Positions 46,724 through 55,333 of a DNA stretch of 64,000 bases are shown here, piece by piece (position 1 is the first letter of the stretch; every line of letters begins with the position of its first letter). A program made the position numbers and the translations under genes. Origin of the DNA: an uncultured Aquimarina sp. (lineage in GTDB: Bacteria; Bacteroidota; Bacteroidia; Flavobacteriales; Flavobacteriaceae); the NCBI GenBank assembly GCA_947502885.1, contig CANNBP010000005.1:248001-312000 (forward strand), read 5' to 3'. The notes under the pieces were generated by a model. It ran no database searches, was not told where the DNA came from, and worked only from the letters and a program-made list of their open reading frames with translations.

Positions 46724-48037
46724 ATGGAATTGAAAGATAAATTAGTCTCTTCTTTTTTGGCTTTTGAAAATACAGTAGATGTAGATGCTGCTGTTCATGA
46801 TATAAGAAGCCAGGCAATCAAAACTTTTGAAGAAAAAGGATTTCCAACAAAAAAAGAAGAAGCGTGGAAATATACATCTCTAAATACCGTATTAAAACAC
46901 GATTATAGTATATTTTCTAAAGAAGAAAATGCATTAGATTTTAAGGACATTAAGAAGTACTTTGTTCACGATCTAGATACCTATAAAATCGTATTTATTG
47001 ATGGCAAGTACTCTTCGCATTTGTCTGAAACAACTCATGAAAAAATAGATGTTTGTTTAATGTCTTCTGCATTAACTCATGAAAAGTACAGCTCAATAAT
47101 CAATAACTATTTTAATAAAATAGCTGTTCAAGATGGTATTACTTCTTTAAACACAGCATTTTCTAAAGAAGGAGCTTATATTTTTATTCCTAAAAATAAA
47201 ATAGCAGATAAACCTATTCAGATTATTCATTTTTCTACCGGAAACGAATCTGCTCAAATGTTGCAACCTCGTAACCTGATTGTTGCAGAAGAAAATTCTC
47301 AGGTTCAAATTATAGAACGTCATCAAAGTTTAACCGACAACCCAGTTCTTACAAACGCAGTAACCGAAATTTTTGTTGATAAAAATGCGATAGTAGATTA
47401 CTATAAAATCCAGAATGATAACCAAAATGCATCATTAATCGATAATACTTATATCGAACAACAAACTCAAAGTATTGCATCAGTTCATACCTTTGCCTTT
47501 GGAGGAAATATTACAAGAAATAATCTTAATTTTTATCAAAAAGGAGAAAGAATAGATTCTATTCTTAATGGAATTACTATCATCGAAGGCAAACAACATG
47601 TAGATCATAATACATTGGTTCACCATACAGAACCAAATTGCGAAAGTCATCAAGATTACAAAGGTATATTTGATGAAAGAGCAACAGGGGTTTTTAATGG
47701 AAAAATTATAGTAAATAAAGAAGCTCAAAAAACAAACGCTTTTCAATCTAATAATAACATTTTACTAAGTGATAAAGCAACTGTTAACTCTAAACCTCAG
47801 TTAGAGATTTTTGCAGATGATGTAAAATGTTCTCATGGTTGTACTATTGGGCAACTAGATGATAATGCTTTATTCTATATGAGATCTCGAGGAATCGCAG
47901 AAAAAGAAGCCAAAGCATTATTGATGTATGCTTTTGCTAATAATGTTTTAGAGAGCGTAAAAATTCCTCAGCTCAAAACCAGAATCAATAAACTTATCGC
48001 AAATAAATTAGGCGTTAATATTGGTTTTGATTTGTAA
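46724..48037 (+). CDS. sufD: Fe-S assembly scaffold protein SufD
   Basis: This 437-residue partner of SufB has the N-terminal FPTKKEEAWKYTSLN, the central beta-helix QPRNLIVAEENSQVQIIERH and NNLNFYQKGERIDSILNG, and C-terminal DDVKCSHGCTIGQLDDNALF, with RSRGIAEKEAKALLMYAFAN. All fit SufD. A strong terminator at 48063-48096 follows, so sufS downstream is a separate transcript. Confidence 0.96.
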   Translation: MELKDKLVSSFLAFENTVDVDAAVHDIRSQAIKTFEEKGFPTKKEEAWKYTSLNTVLKHDYSIFSKEENALDFKDIKKYFVHDLDTYKIVFIDGKYSSHLSETTHEKIDVCLMSSALTHEKYSSIINNYFNKIAVQDGITSLNTAFSKEGAYIFIPKNKIADKPIQIIHFSTGNESAQMLQPRNLIVAEENSQVQIIERHQSLTDNPVLTNAVTEIFVDKNAIVDYYKIQNDNQNASLIDNTYIEQQTQSIASVHTFAFGGNITRNNLNFYQKGERIDSILNGITIIEGKQHVDHNTLVHHTEPNCESHQDYKGIFDERATGVFNGKIIVNKEAQKTNAFQSNNNILLSDKATVNSKPQLEIFADDVKCSHGCTIGQLDDNALFYMRSRGIAEKEAKALLMYAFANNVLESVKIPQLKTRINKLIANKLGVNIGFDL

Positions 48038-48062
48038 ATCAAAATCTCTTAAAAAAATATTG

Positions 48063-48096
48063 AGGCTGTCTAAATTGTATTTAGACAGCCTTTTCT
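48063..48096 (+). terminator. Terminator after sufD
   Basis: AGGCTGTCTAAAT (48063-48075) pairs with ATTTAGACAGCCT (48079-48091) with a three-base loop, followed by TTTTCTT. It separates the first suf block from the inserted island. Confidence 0.92.
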
Positions 48097-48131
48097 TGTT
48101 TTGATAAAGATTTGTCAAAAGTAGCCTACTC

Positions 48132-49832
48132 CTAAATATGCTTATTTAATTGTTTTATAAAAAACGAAGGAGATAATCCTGTATTTTTATAAAAAGATCT
48201 TGAAAAAGACTTTGTATTACTAAAACCAATTTCTGTAGAAATAGCTTTTATTGTATATCTTCTAAATTTAGTATCTGTTTTTAATTTTTCAATTGCATAA
48301 TTAACTCTAAGACTATTTATATAGTGAGTAAATTTTTCACCTTTAGTATGATGAATAACTTTAGAGAGGTATTTAGCATTAGTATTCAATTGCCTAGCAA
48401 GACTAATGGTGGTAACATTTGGCTTAAGAAAACCTAAATTTTCTTCAAATCTATCAATCTTTATAGAAATTTCTTGAATTACTTGTTTAGAAATCCCAAT
48501 AGTCTTGATTGAAGAAAATTTAGTGTCATTTGTAGTAGTAGAATCTTTCTTATTAGAGGTTAATAAGTCGTTAAATCGATTTTTGTATACCTTCCTTTTC
48601 CGATATTGAATAGAAAATAGTACCAGAGAAATAATAAACAACAAAAGAAAACACCATGTCAACAACTCATATTTTTGCTGTTTTACATTACTATTCTGTA
48701 AAAGTCTTTCCTTTTCTAATAAAAGTTGAGGACTATCATATTCTTTAATTAATCCTTCATTTAATTGCCAATTATTCGCATTCACAATACTATCATAACT
48801 AAGCAGTCGTTTTATAAAGAAAAGTTGTGCTTCATTATCATTTTCTTGTTTAGCAAACTTAAGAAGTGAAAGATAATTACCTCGCATTTCTGGTATTACA
48901 TGCCCAGAAGATTGAAAAATAGAATCATTTTTTTTAAAGTATGTAGAGGCAAGATCAATTTTATTATTCTCTTCATGTATCTTCCCTAAATAAAAATACA
49001 ATTTAACAAGGCCTGTCTTATCCTCAAAATTAGAAAGATCACCTATTGTTTTAAGAGTGCTTTTTGCTTCTTTATATTTTCTTTTTTGATATTGATTAAT
49101 ACCTTTAAGAAGTACTAAACGAGAACACAACATACGTCTGTCTTGTGTTAGAAGGCTAAGACCTTGGTTAATATACACATTTGAAGAATCGATTTGTTTT
49201 AAGTTAGAATAAGCTTCAGCTACTGAATGAATTGATTCTACATACTCGATCGTATCTCTATCTCTTCTTTTTCTTTGCTTCTCATAGTTTAATGATTCTT
49301 TGAAAACTTCTAAAGCTTCATCATATTTACCTAATCTGCTTTTAAGAATTCCGATGTTATGCCGAGAATAATAATAAAATTTATTCTTTGATTTTTTAGA
49401 ATATTCTACTGCTTTTAATAAATATTCTAAAGCTTTATTATAATTCCATTTATCTAAATAATATAATCCTTTTAAATTGTATGCGTTTGCTATATAATCT
49501 CTATCATTTATATTTTGACTTATCCTAAGTGATTTATTAATATAAAGTAATTTTATACTATCATTTTTTTCATAAAAAGATAATCTAAAATACGCTAAGG
49601 GTATTTTAAGACTATCCTTGTCCAACATTGCTTTTTGTAAATAAGCATTCAGATATAAAGTAGATTTCAGAGTGTCTGTATTGTTCTTTTTAAAGCGTTT
49701 ATCCAACTCTGAATAATTTTTAAGCAACAAAGAATCTGGAATAGATAACCCTAAGGTAGTTTGTTGAGAAAAAGCAACATAATTACCAAAAAAAACACTA
49801 ATTACAATAAGTATTACTAATTTCTTATTCAT
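48132..49832 (-). CDS. TPR / transmembrane / AraC-HTH regulator (second copy)
   Basis: This 566-residue paralogue of the regulator at 25189 has a signal peptide (about 1-22, ending VAFSQ), TPR helices (about 30-370; NAYNLKGLYYLDKWNYNKAL, GILKSRLGKYDEALEVFKES), one membrane helix (about 387-407), and a C-terminal AraC HTH (about 460-562; TNAKYLSKVIHHTKGEKFTH and STEIGFSNTKSFSRSFYKNT). It lies in the middle of the suf locus, divergent from a small GG-leader peptide at 50276. The TPR domain is expected in the periplasm, so a secreted peptide could be its ligand. That link is inference. Confidence 0.88.
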   Translation of the reverse strand: MNKKLVILIVISVFFGNYVAFSQQTTLGLSIPDSLLLKNYSELDKRFKKNNTDTLKSTLYLNAYLQKAMLDKDSLKIPLAYFRLSFYEKNDSIKLLYINKSLRISQNINDRDYIANAYNLKGLYYLDKWNYNKALEYLLKAVEYSKKSKNKFYYYSRHNIGILKSRLGKYDEALEVFKESLNYEKQRKRRDRDTIEYVESIHSVAEAYSNLKQIDSSNVYINQGLSLLTQDRRMLCSRLVLLKGINQYQKRKYKEAKSTLKTIGDLSNFEDKTGLVKLYFYLGKIHEENNKIDLASTYFKKNDSIFQSSGHVIPEMRGNYLSLLKFAKQENDNEAQLFFIKRLLSYDSIVNANNWQLNEGLIKEYDSPQLLLEKERLLQNSNVKQQKYELLTWCFLLLFIISLVLFSIQYRKRKVYKNRFNDLLTSNKKDSTTTNDTKFSSIKTIGISKQVIQEISIKIDRFEENLGFLKPNVTTISLARQLNTNAKYLSKVIHHTKGEKFTHYINSLRVNYAIEKLKTDTKFRRYTIKAISTEIGFSNTKSFSRSFYKNTGLSPSFFIKQLNKHI

Positions 49833-50275
49833 TCTTTTTTAGAAATGCCTTCCTACCACCATTGATTAATTACTATCAAAACAACATAGAAAAAAACAGC
49901 TTTTTAACAAGATTCGAAAGTACTAAAAGAAAGATACAGTTTAAACAATTTATGCTTCTTATTAAAGTATAAAAAATATCCCTTTTCCAGAAAAGACCCT
50001 GTCTTTTTCTAGAAATGACATTATATCCTCTTGCAACCACACTCTGCATCACTATATATTTGCTCATAACAAAATTAATAATGACTTAACAAAAAGGCCT
50101 ATAATTTGACTATTAAACTGTTGCTTTTTTACGAATGCTTAGAATTAATAAAAACATTATTAGGAGCCATAGATTTATAATATCTATTGGGAATTTGCTC
50201 CATAAAAAAGAGACACATGACCTTGAGTGTCTATAAATGATCAGGAGATATTAAATTAATTTAAATTTTATTATT
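49833..50275. other. Divergent regulatory region between TPR-AraC gene and peptide gene
   Basis: About 440 bases holding the promoters of the minus-strand regulator and the plus-strand peptide gene. I see no clear TAnnTTTG box. A 63-codon minus-strand ORF (49876-50067) is present but looks like random AT-rich coding and was not called. This is the place to look for AraC binding sites. Confidence 0.45.
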
Positions 50276-50464
50276 ATGTTAAAAGACATTTTAAATTTAG
50301 GAGTTGTTCTAAAAAGAGGAGAACAAAGAAGTATTAATGGTGGAGTTATGGATCAGTGTTCACCTACTAATCTAACTTGTAGACCTAAACATGGTTATTC
50401 AGTATCCTGTGTGCGTAATGGAGCTAGTTATAGCTGTGTTTATACTTCAGGTGGTGGAGAATAA
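50276..50464 (+). CDS. Double-glycine-leader peptide with four-Cys core
   Basis: This 62-residue ORF has a leader MLKDILNLGVVLKRGEQRSI, NGG of the same family as the peptide at 27330. The core has Cys at spacing C-x6-C-x9-C-x8-C (MDQCSPTNLTC, CVRNGASYSC) and ends with GGGE. It is probably exported by a C39-type peptidase/ABC transporter and may carry two disulfides. A strong terminator follows at 50568. Confidence 0.78.
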   Translation: MLKDILNLGVVLKRGEQRSINGGVMDQCSPTNLTCRPKHGYSVSCVRNGASYSCVYTSGGGE

Positions 50465-50480
50465 TTGAAAAAATGGGTAA

Positions 50481-50558
50481 GCTATTGTTCAAGGAGGAGA
50501 ACGTGATATGTCAGATTCGGGAGACCTGTCTATTACGATTTATTCAAGATCTTCTTAA
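50481..50558 (+). pseudogene. Possible remnant of a second GG-leader peptide
   Basis: An open frame of 25 codons after a stop reads AIVQGGERDMSDSGDLSITI, YSRSS. The AIVQGG start resembles the end of a GG leader (compare SINGG), and the following residues are Ser/Asp-rich. There is no start codon. It lies inside the same transcript as the intact peptide, so it may be a decayed duplicate. Support is weak. Confidence 0.25.
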
Positions 50559-50567
50559 TAAATTAAT

Positions 50568-50599
50568 AAAAGCTAAGTCAATTACAAGACTTAGCTTTT
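50568..50599 (+). terminator. Terminator of the peptide transcript
   Basis: AAAAGCTAAGTC (50568-50579) pairs perfectly with GACTTAGCTTTT (50588-50599) with an eight-base loop and T run. The remaining stretch to 50839 holds no gene that I can see. Confidence 0.88.
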
Positions 50600-50839
50600 A
50601 TTGTTTGTACTAAACAAAAAAAGATTAATTGATATTTATACCAAACAAACTCTAAAAATAGGCTTAACTGCTTGTTCATTCATCCTTATTCTGTATTGCA
50701 AAAAGTTTCTGCAGTTAATGCTATGCAAGAATTTCACTGCTTAGAATGAGAAAAAAGCAACTACGCATTTGTAGTCGGTTTTTAGAATTCATCTGTGTTA
50801 TATAACTTTTATAAAAAGCCAAAGTATATAGCTCTGGTT

Positions 50840-52192
50840 TTATTTTACCGCGCTTACTATCTCTTTCAAAAAAGTATTAAAATCTACTCCTGCATCACCA
50901 ATTAATCCAAAACGTACAATCACCAAGTCTTTTGATGGGATAATAAATACTCTTTGGCCCTGAAAGCCATTGGCCGAATACATGTCTCTAGGAGCATCTG
51001 GATAAAAACCTCCTGCATTTAGCCAAAAATGACCCCCATAATCCCCATCAGAAGTAGGACTGGGAGTTGTTACATAATCAACCCAATCTGCATCAAATAT
51101 TTGTGCTCCATTCCAGTTTCCTTTATGAAGGTAAAGCAATCCAAACTTTGCCCAATCTCTTACTGTTGCCCATGCATACGAAGATCCTACATAGTTTCCC
51201 GCCATATCTGTTTCTATGAGCATAGATTGCATTCCTATTTTATCAATAAACTCACGGTAAGGAAAATCTAGATACTCCTGGTCATTATTCAATTTTTTTC
51301 TAAGAATTCCAGATAACAAATTTGATGTGCCTGACGAATAATACCAATTCTCATTGGGCTTATGAATTGCTTTTTTATGAATCTGTGTCCTAGTCATATC
51401 TGCATCTAAATACAACATTTTTGTTACATCAGAAATAGAACCATAACTTTCATCCCACTCCAGACCACTGTTCATTTGCAATAAGTTATTAATCGTTATT
51501 TCTTTTCTTTCGTCATCTTGCCATTCTTCTACAGGTGCTTTTTCAGCTATATTTATTTTACCTTGTTTCTGTAATACACCATACATAGTACTTAGAATAC
51601 TTTTGGTCATCGACCATCCCAATAGTTTAGAGTCTTTAGTTAAGCCATCAATATACTTTTCGGTTATAATTTGATCTTTATATAATACCATAACTGCTCT
51701 GGTTTTCTGTATACTCTCTCCATCCGCATCAAAAATAGAAGCTGCAGTTGTATGTATTTTATCATAATCAAGATTCTCAAAAATGGTATCCTTTTGCTGT
51801 AACGCCCCATAAGGATATGCTAACCCAGTATTTACTTTTGTACGGTTGGGTTTTAAAACCGGAGCTTTTTCATCAAAATCATCATCAACTAATACACTGC
51901 CCAGTCCCTCTCTATAGATTGCTTTTCTTTCTTTAAATCCAAATAACGAAGCAGAAGCAATTTTATCTACTGTGTTTACCTCATCATCAGCCAAATGAAC
52001 TGGATCAAAATTATTATCATAAGTATCAGTAAACTCAACACTTCTATTTGCCAAAAAAACAGAAGAACACATGTTTTTTGCAGAATATCCATTAAGAATA
52101 TTGAGTTTTGGATAATTAAGATATACTATAATACAAAGGCCTACAAGCAAATTTAACGCAAGAATTTTGACAACTTTTTTTACTATTTTCAT
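50840..52192 (-). CDS. Serine hydrolase (beta-lactamase/esterase family)
   Basis: This 450-residue protein has an N-terminal membrane anchor (about 8-25; VVKILALNLLVGLCIIVYL). The class C/penicillin-binding-protein-like domain (about 150-450) has SxxK as S194-M-T-K197 (LGWSMTKSIL), Tyr in WYYSSGTSN (Y284/Y285), and the region GGHFWLNAGG. It likely acts in the periplasm on an ester or peptide substrate; beta-lactam hydrolysis should not be assumed. It is the last gene of the island that splits the suf locus, and divergent from sufS. Confidence 0.87.
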   Translation of the reverse strand: MKIVKKVVKILALNLLVGLCIIVYLNYPKLNILNGYSAKNMCSSVFLANRSVEFTDTYDNNFDPVHLADDEVNTVDKIASASLFGFKERKAIYREGLGSVLVDDDFDEKAPVLKPNRTKVNTGLAYPYGALQQKDTIFENLDYDKIHTTAASIFDADGESIQKTRAVMVLYKDQIITEKYIDGLTKDSKLLGWSMTKSILSTMYGVLQKQGKINIAEKAPVEEWQDDERKEITINNLLQMNSGLEWDESYGSISDVTKMLYLDADMTRTQIHKKAIHKPNENWYYSSGTSNLLSGILRKKLNNDQEYLDFPYREFIDKIGMQSMLIETDMAGNYVGSSYAWATVRDWAKFGLLYLHKGNWNGAQIFDADWVDYVTTPSPTSDGDYGGHFWLNAGGFYPDAPRDMYSANGFQGQRVFIIPSKDLVIVRFGLIGDAGVDFNTFLKEIVSAVK

Positions 52193-52397
52193 GGGTAAGA
52201 TGATTCGGTTTTTTGAAAAAGAAAATTACGGTTTTTTATTTCAATCAAATCAAAAAAATATGTTTTAGCTTTACAAAATCAAAACAAACTTCAGTGTATA
52301 AGAGTACATAATGTTTACGATCATAAAAAATCACTCATATAGCAGATAATATCCTTAAAAACCAAGCTATCAATTATCATATAATAATTCGTATCAC

Positions 52398-52405
52398 TAC
52401 TTTTG
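52398..52405 (+). promoter_or_regulatory. -7 box upstream of sufS
   Basis: TACTTTTG (52398-52405) fits TAnnTTTG 15 bases before the sufS ATG at 52421. The alternative TTG start at 52403 lies within this box, so the ATG is preferred. No TTG is seen at the usual -33 distance. Confidence 0.45.
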
Positions 52406-52420
52406 CAAAAAGAAATTGAT

Positions 52421-53635
52421 ATGCTAGATGTACATAAAATCAGAAAAGATTTTCCGATACTTTCAAGAAAGGTAAACGGAAAGCCTTTGGTTTATTTTGA
52501 TAATGCAGCCACATCGCAAACTCCTCAAGTAGTTATTGATGCAATTGTAGATTATTATAGCGGTTATAATGCAAACATACATCGAGGAGTACATACACTT
52601 TCTCAAGAAGCGACAGATGCTTATGAGATTGCAAGAAAAAAAATACAAGCACATTTTAATGCTAAACATACACATGAAATAATTTTAACCTCAGGAACTA
52701 CCCATAGTATCAATATTATTGCTACAGGGTTTACCGACCTTCTTTCAAAAGGAGATGAAATTATAGTGTCAGCATTAGAACATCATTCTAATATCGTTCC
52801 TTGGCAAATGCTTTGTGAACGAACAGGAGCTATTCTCAAAGTCATTCCTATGAATGAAGAAGGAGAATTAATAATAGATGTTTATGATACATTACTGTCT
52901 AACAAGACCAAGCTTGTTTTTACCAATCATATTTCTAATGCATTAGGGACCATTAATCCTATTGAAGAAATTATTGATAAAGCTCATGAAGTTGGTGCCG
53001 CCGTATTAATAGATGGTGCACAATCTTGTCCTCACATTAAACCTGATGTTCAAGCTCTTGACGTTGATTTTTATGTAGCCTCAGCCCATAAACTATGTGG
53101 GCCAACCGGTGTAGGTATGCTTTATGGTAAAGAAGAATGGCTTAACAAACTGCCGCCATATCAAGGAGGAGGAGAAATGATTGAACAAGTTACTTTTGAA
53201 AAAACTACATATGCAGGGCTTCCTCATAAATTTGAAGCTGGAACACCAAATATTTGTGGTGGAATTGCATTTGGCGTAGCACTAGACTATATGAATAGCA
53301 TTGGTTTTGAAGCTATTGCCTCATATGAAAATGAGCTATTAGCATACGGAACACAAAAACTACTTGAAATAGAAGGTTTAAAAATTTATGGTACTTCTAA
53401 AAACAAAACTTCTGTAATTTCATTTAATCTAGACAATATACACCCATATGATGTTGGAACTATTGTTGATAAATTAGGTATTGCTGTGCGTACAGGACAT
53501 CACTGTGCACAACCTATTATGGACTTTTATAAAATACCAGGAACAATAAGAGCTTCGTTTTCATTCTATAATACCAAAGAAGAAATTGATGCTTTGGTAG
53601 ATGCAATTAAAAAAGCTAAAATGATGCTAGGTTAA
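52421..53635 (+). CDS. sufS: Cysteine desulfurase SufS
   Basis: This 404-residue PLP enzyme supplies sulfur for Fe-S assembly. The PLP lysine is K224 in SAHKLCGPTGVGMLYG and the catalytic Cys is C362 in RTGHHCAQPIMDFY, the group II (SufS-type) motif. The start at ATG 52421 (MLDVHKIRKDFPIL) matches the family. It is separated from sufABCD by the inserted island but continues with sufE and other Fe-S genes. Confidence 0.96.
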   Translation: MLDVHKIRKDFPILSRKVNGKPLVYFDNAATSQTPQVVIDAIVDYYSGYNANIHRGVHTLSQEATDAYEIARKKIQAHFNAKHTHEIILTSGTTHSINIIATGFTDLLSKGDEIIVSALEHHSNIVPWQMLCERTGAILKVIPMNEEGELIIDVYDTLLSNKTKLVFTNHISNALGTINPIEEIIDKAHEVGAAVLIDGAQSCPHIKPDVQALDVDFYVASAHKLCGPTGVGMLYGKEEWLNKLPPYQGGGEMIEQVTFEKTTYAGLPHKFEAGTPNICGGIAFGVALDYMNSIGFEAIASYENELLAYGTQKLLEIEGLKIYGTSKNKTSVISFNLDNIHPYDVGTIVDKLGIAVRTGHHCAQPIMDFYKIPGTIRASFSFYNTKEEIDALVDAIKKAKMMLG

Positions 53636-53733
53636 TGCACACCCTTAGCCTTATTTGTAAGGAGATGTATTTGTTTTGAACTCATACTAAAAAAGAGTAT
53701 AAGTGTGTTCTATACCATCATTAATAGAAAGTA

Positions 53734-53764
53734 TTGAATAGCAACATTTCTTGTTGTACTTTTG
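53734..53764 (+). promoter_or_regulatory. Promoter of sufE
   Basis: A -33 TTG (53734-53736) and -7 TACTTTTG (53757-53764) are 20 bases apart. The transcript would start near 53771, about 11 bases before the sufE ATG at 53782. It may let sufE and the following genes be expressed separately from sufS. Confidence 0.6.
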
Positions 53765-53781
53765 TTGAAAATTTATGACTA

Positions 53782-54204
53782 ATGACGATTAAGGAAATTC
53801 AGGAAGAGATTATTGACGAATTTGCAATGTTTGATGATTGGATGCAGCGATATGAGTATATGATCGAGTTAGGAAAATCACTTCCTCTTATTGAAGAAAA
53901 ATACAAAACTGATAATAATATCATTAAAGGATGTCAAAGCAAAGTCTGGGTACATGCAGAAATGAATGATGATAAAGTAGAGTTTACAGCAGATAGCGAT
54001 GCTATTATTACCAAAGGTATCATTGCAATATTAATTCGTGTTTTTGATGGGCAACACCCATCTGCAATTATAGATGCAGATACTGATTTTATAGACCAAA
54101 TTGGGTTAAAAGAACATTTGTCTCCTACTCGTGCCAATGGTCTTGTAAGTATGATTAAGCAGTTAAAAATGTATGCAATAGCTTATCAAACCCAATTGAA
54201 TTAA
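53782..54204 (+). CDS. sufE: Sulfur acceptor protein SufE
   Basis: This 140-residue partner takes persulfide from SufS and passes it to SufB. The conserved Cys is in NIIKGCQSKVWVHAEM, followed by ADSDAIITKGIIAILIRVFD and HLSPTRANGLVSMIKQLK, all typical of SufE. It is followed by the DUF59 gene after about 40 bases. Confidence 0.96.
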   Translation: MTIKEIQEEIIDEFAMFDDWMQRYEYMIELGKSLPLIEEKYKTDNNIIKGCQSKVWVHAEMNDDKVEFTADSDAIITKGIIAILIRVFDGQHPSAIIDADTDFIDQIGLKEHLSPTRANGLVSMIKQLKMYAIAYQTQLN

Positions 54205-54244
54205 TTGTTTTTTTAAACAAAAAGGCATACCAAAAACAACAACT

Positions 54245-54571
54245 ATGAGTGAAATTGCAATAGATACAAACGAACTTGGAGAAAAAATCGTAAAGGTACT
54301 GAAGACTATTTATGATCCAGAAATTCCTGTTGACATATATGAACTAGGATTAATTTATGATGTGTTTGTTAATGAGGACTATGATGTAAAAATCCTTATG
54401 ACATTAACTTCTCCTAATTGTCCTGTAGCAGAATCTTTACCTCAAGAAATACAAGAAAAAGTAAAATCTCTTGATGCTGTAAATGATGTTGAGATGGAAC
54501 TTACCTTTGATCCACCATGGTCTCAGGACTTAATGAGCGAAGAAGCAAAGTTAGAATTGGGAATGCTGTAA
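54245..54571 (+). CDS. DUF59 Fe-S assembly factor (SufT/MIP18-like)
   Basis: This 108-residue single-domain protein of the MIP18/DUF59 family (IYDPEIPVDIYELGLIYDVF, MTLTSPNCPVAESLPQEI, LTFDPPWSQDLMSEEAKLEL) acts in Fe-S maturation in characterised members. It carries the conserved Cys in SPNCPVAE. Position between sufE and DUF2480 matches the usual flavobacterial order. Confidence 0.93.
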   Translation: MSEIAIDTNELGEKIVKVLKTIYDPEIPVDIYELGLIYDVFVNEDYDVKILMTLTSPNCPVAESLPQEIQEKVKSLDAVNDVEMELTFDPPWSQDLMSEEAKLELGML

Positions 54572-54639
54572 CTTTTACGTATTTTTAAAAGTAACATATT
54601 AAATAATTAACATTAATACCCTTTTTGAGGTCCACAACT

Positions 54640-55149
54640 ATGGCTGAAGAAATTGTAAATAGAGTCGCAAACAATAAGAATCTTATATCTTTTGATTTAG
54701 AAGATTATTACCCAAAAGGAAACCGTATTCTTATTGATATTAAAGATTGGCTTTTTGAAGGGTTGATTTTACGTGAAAAAGACTTTAGAAAACATGTGTC
54801 TGATCATGACTGGAGTCAGTATGAAGGTGCTTATGTAGCACTAACATGTTCTACAGAAGCAATTATTCCTGGATGGGCCTATCTTTTACTTACTAGTTCT
54901 TTGATTCAATATACTAAAAAGGTGGTTACAGGCTCTTTAGAAGTATTGGAAACAATACTCTATAACGATATCATCACAAATTTAGATATTTCAGAATACA
55001 AAGATAAATTAGTAATCATTAAAGGTTGCACTAATAAACCAGTTCCACAAGGGGCATATATCGCCTTAATACAAAAATTACAACCTGTTGTCAAAAGTAT
55101 AATGTATGGAGAGGCTTGCTCCTCTGTACCCCTCTACAAAAGAAAATAA
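54640..55149 (+). CDS. DUF2480 family protein
   Basis: This 169-residue soluble protein starts at ATG 54640 (MAEEIVNRVANNKNLISFDL); the frame is open for a few codons upstream from a weaker start. The DUF2480 sequence is clear (DLEDYYPKGNRILIDIKDWL, VALTCSTEAIIPGWAYLLL, LVIIKGCTNKPVPQGAYIAL). Its function is unknown, but it is consistently beside suf genes in Bacteroidota, and here it is the last gene of the suf block. Confidence 0.92.
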   Translation: MAEEIVNRVANNKNLISFDLEDYYPKGNRILIDIKDWLFEGLILREKDFRKHVSDHDWSQYEGAYVALTCSTEAIIPGWAYLLLTSSLIQYTKKVVTGSLEVLETILYNDIITNLDISEYKDKLVIIKGCTNKPVPQGAYIALIQKLQPVVKSIMYGEACSSVPLYKRK

Positions 55150-55206
55150 ACCATTAAGCGCTTAAATTTGCTTTTTGTCGAAAACAACCTAATATCTAAA
55201 CTATAA

Positions 55207-55249
55207 TTGGATCAATACTTATGGCTTCTGCTATATTTGCGATCGCAAA
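55207..55249 (+). promoter_or_regulatory. Promoter with overlapping palindrome, DUF3078 gene
   Basis: A TTG (55207-55209) and a TATATTTG (55232-55239) are 22 bases apart. The -7 box runs into the 14-base perfect palindrome TTTGCGATCGCAAA (55236-55249), which would cover the start of transcription and could be an operator. The start codon of the gene is at 55334. Confidence 0.5.
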
Positions 55250-55333
55250 AAATTAGATAGAATTAGAAAATACCTTAGTCTAAGTTAAGGTTGATCAACA
55301 TTCAAATCAATTATTTTAAACTTACTTACAATT

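Noticed and set aside
49876..50067. Minus-strand 63-codon ORF between the second TPR-AraC gene and the peptide gene
   Set aside because: It has no recognisable domain and looks like AT-rich chance reading; it lies where divergent promoters are expected.
52403..52420. TTG start for sufS
   Set aside because: The TTG is part of the TACTTTTG -7 box; the ATG at 52421 matches the family N-terminus.
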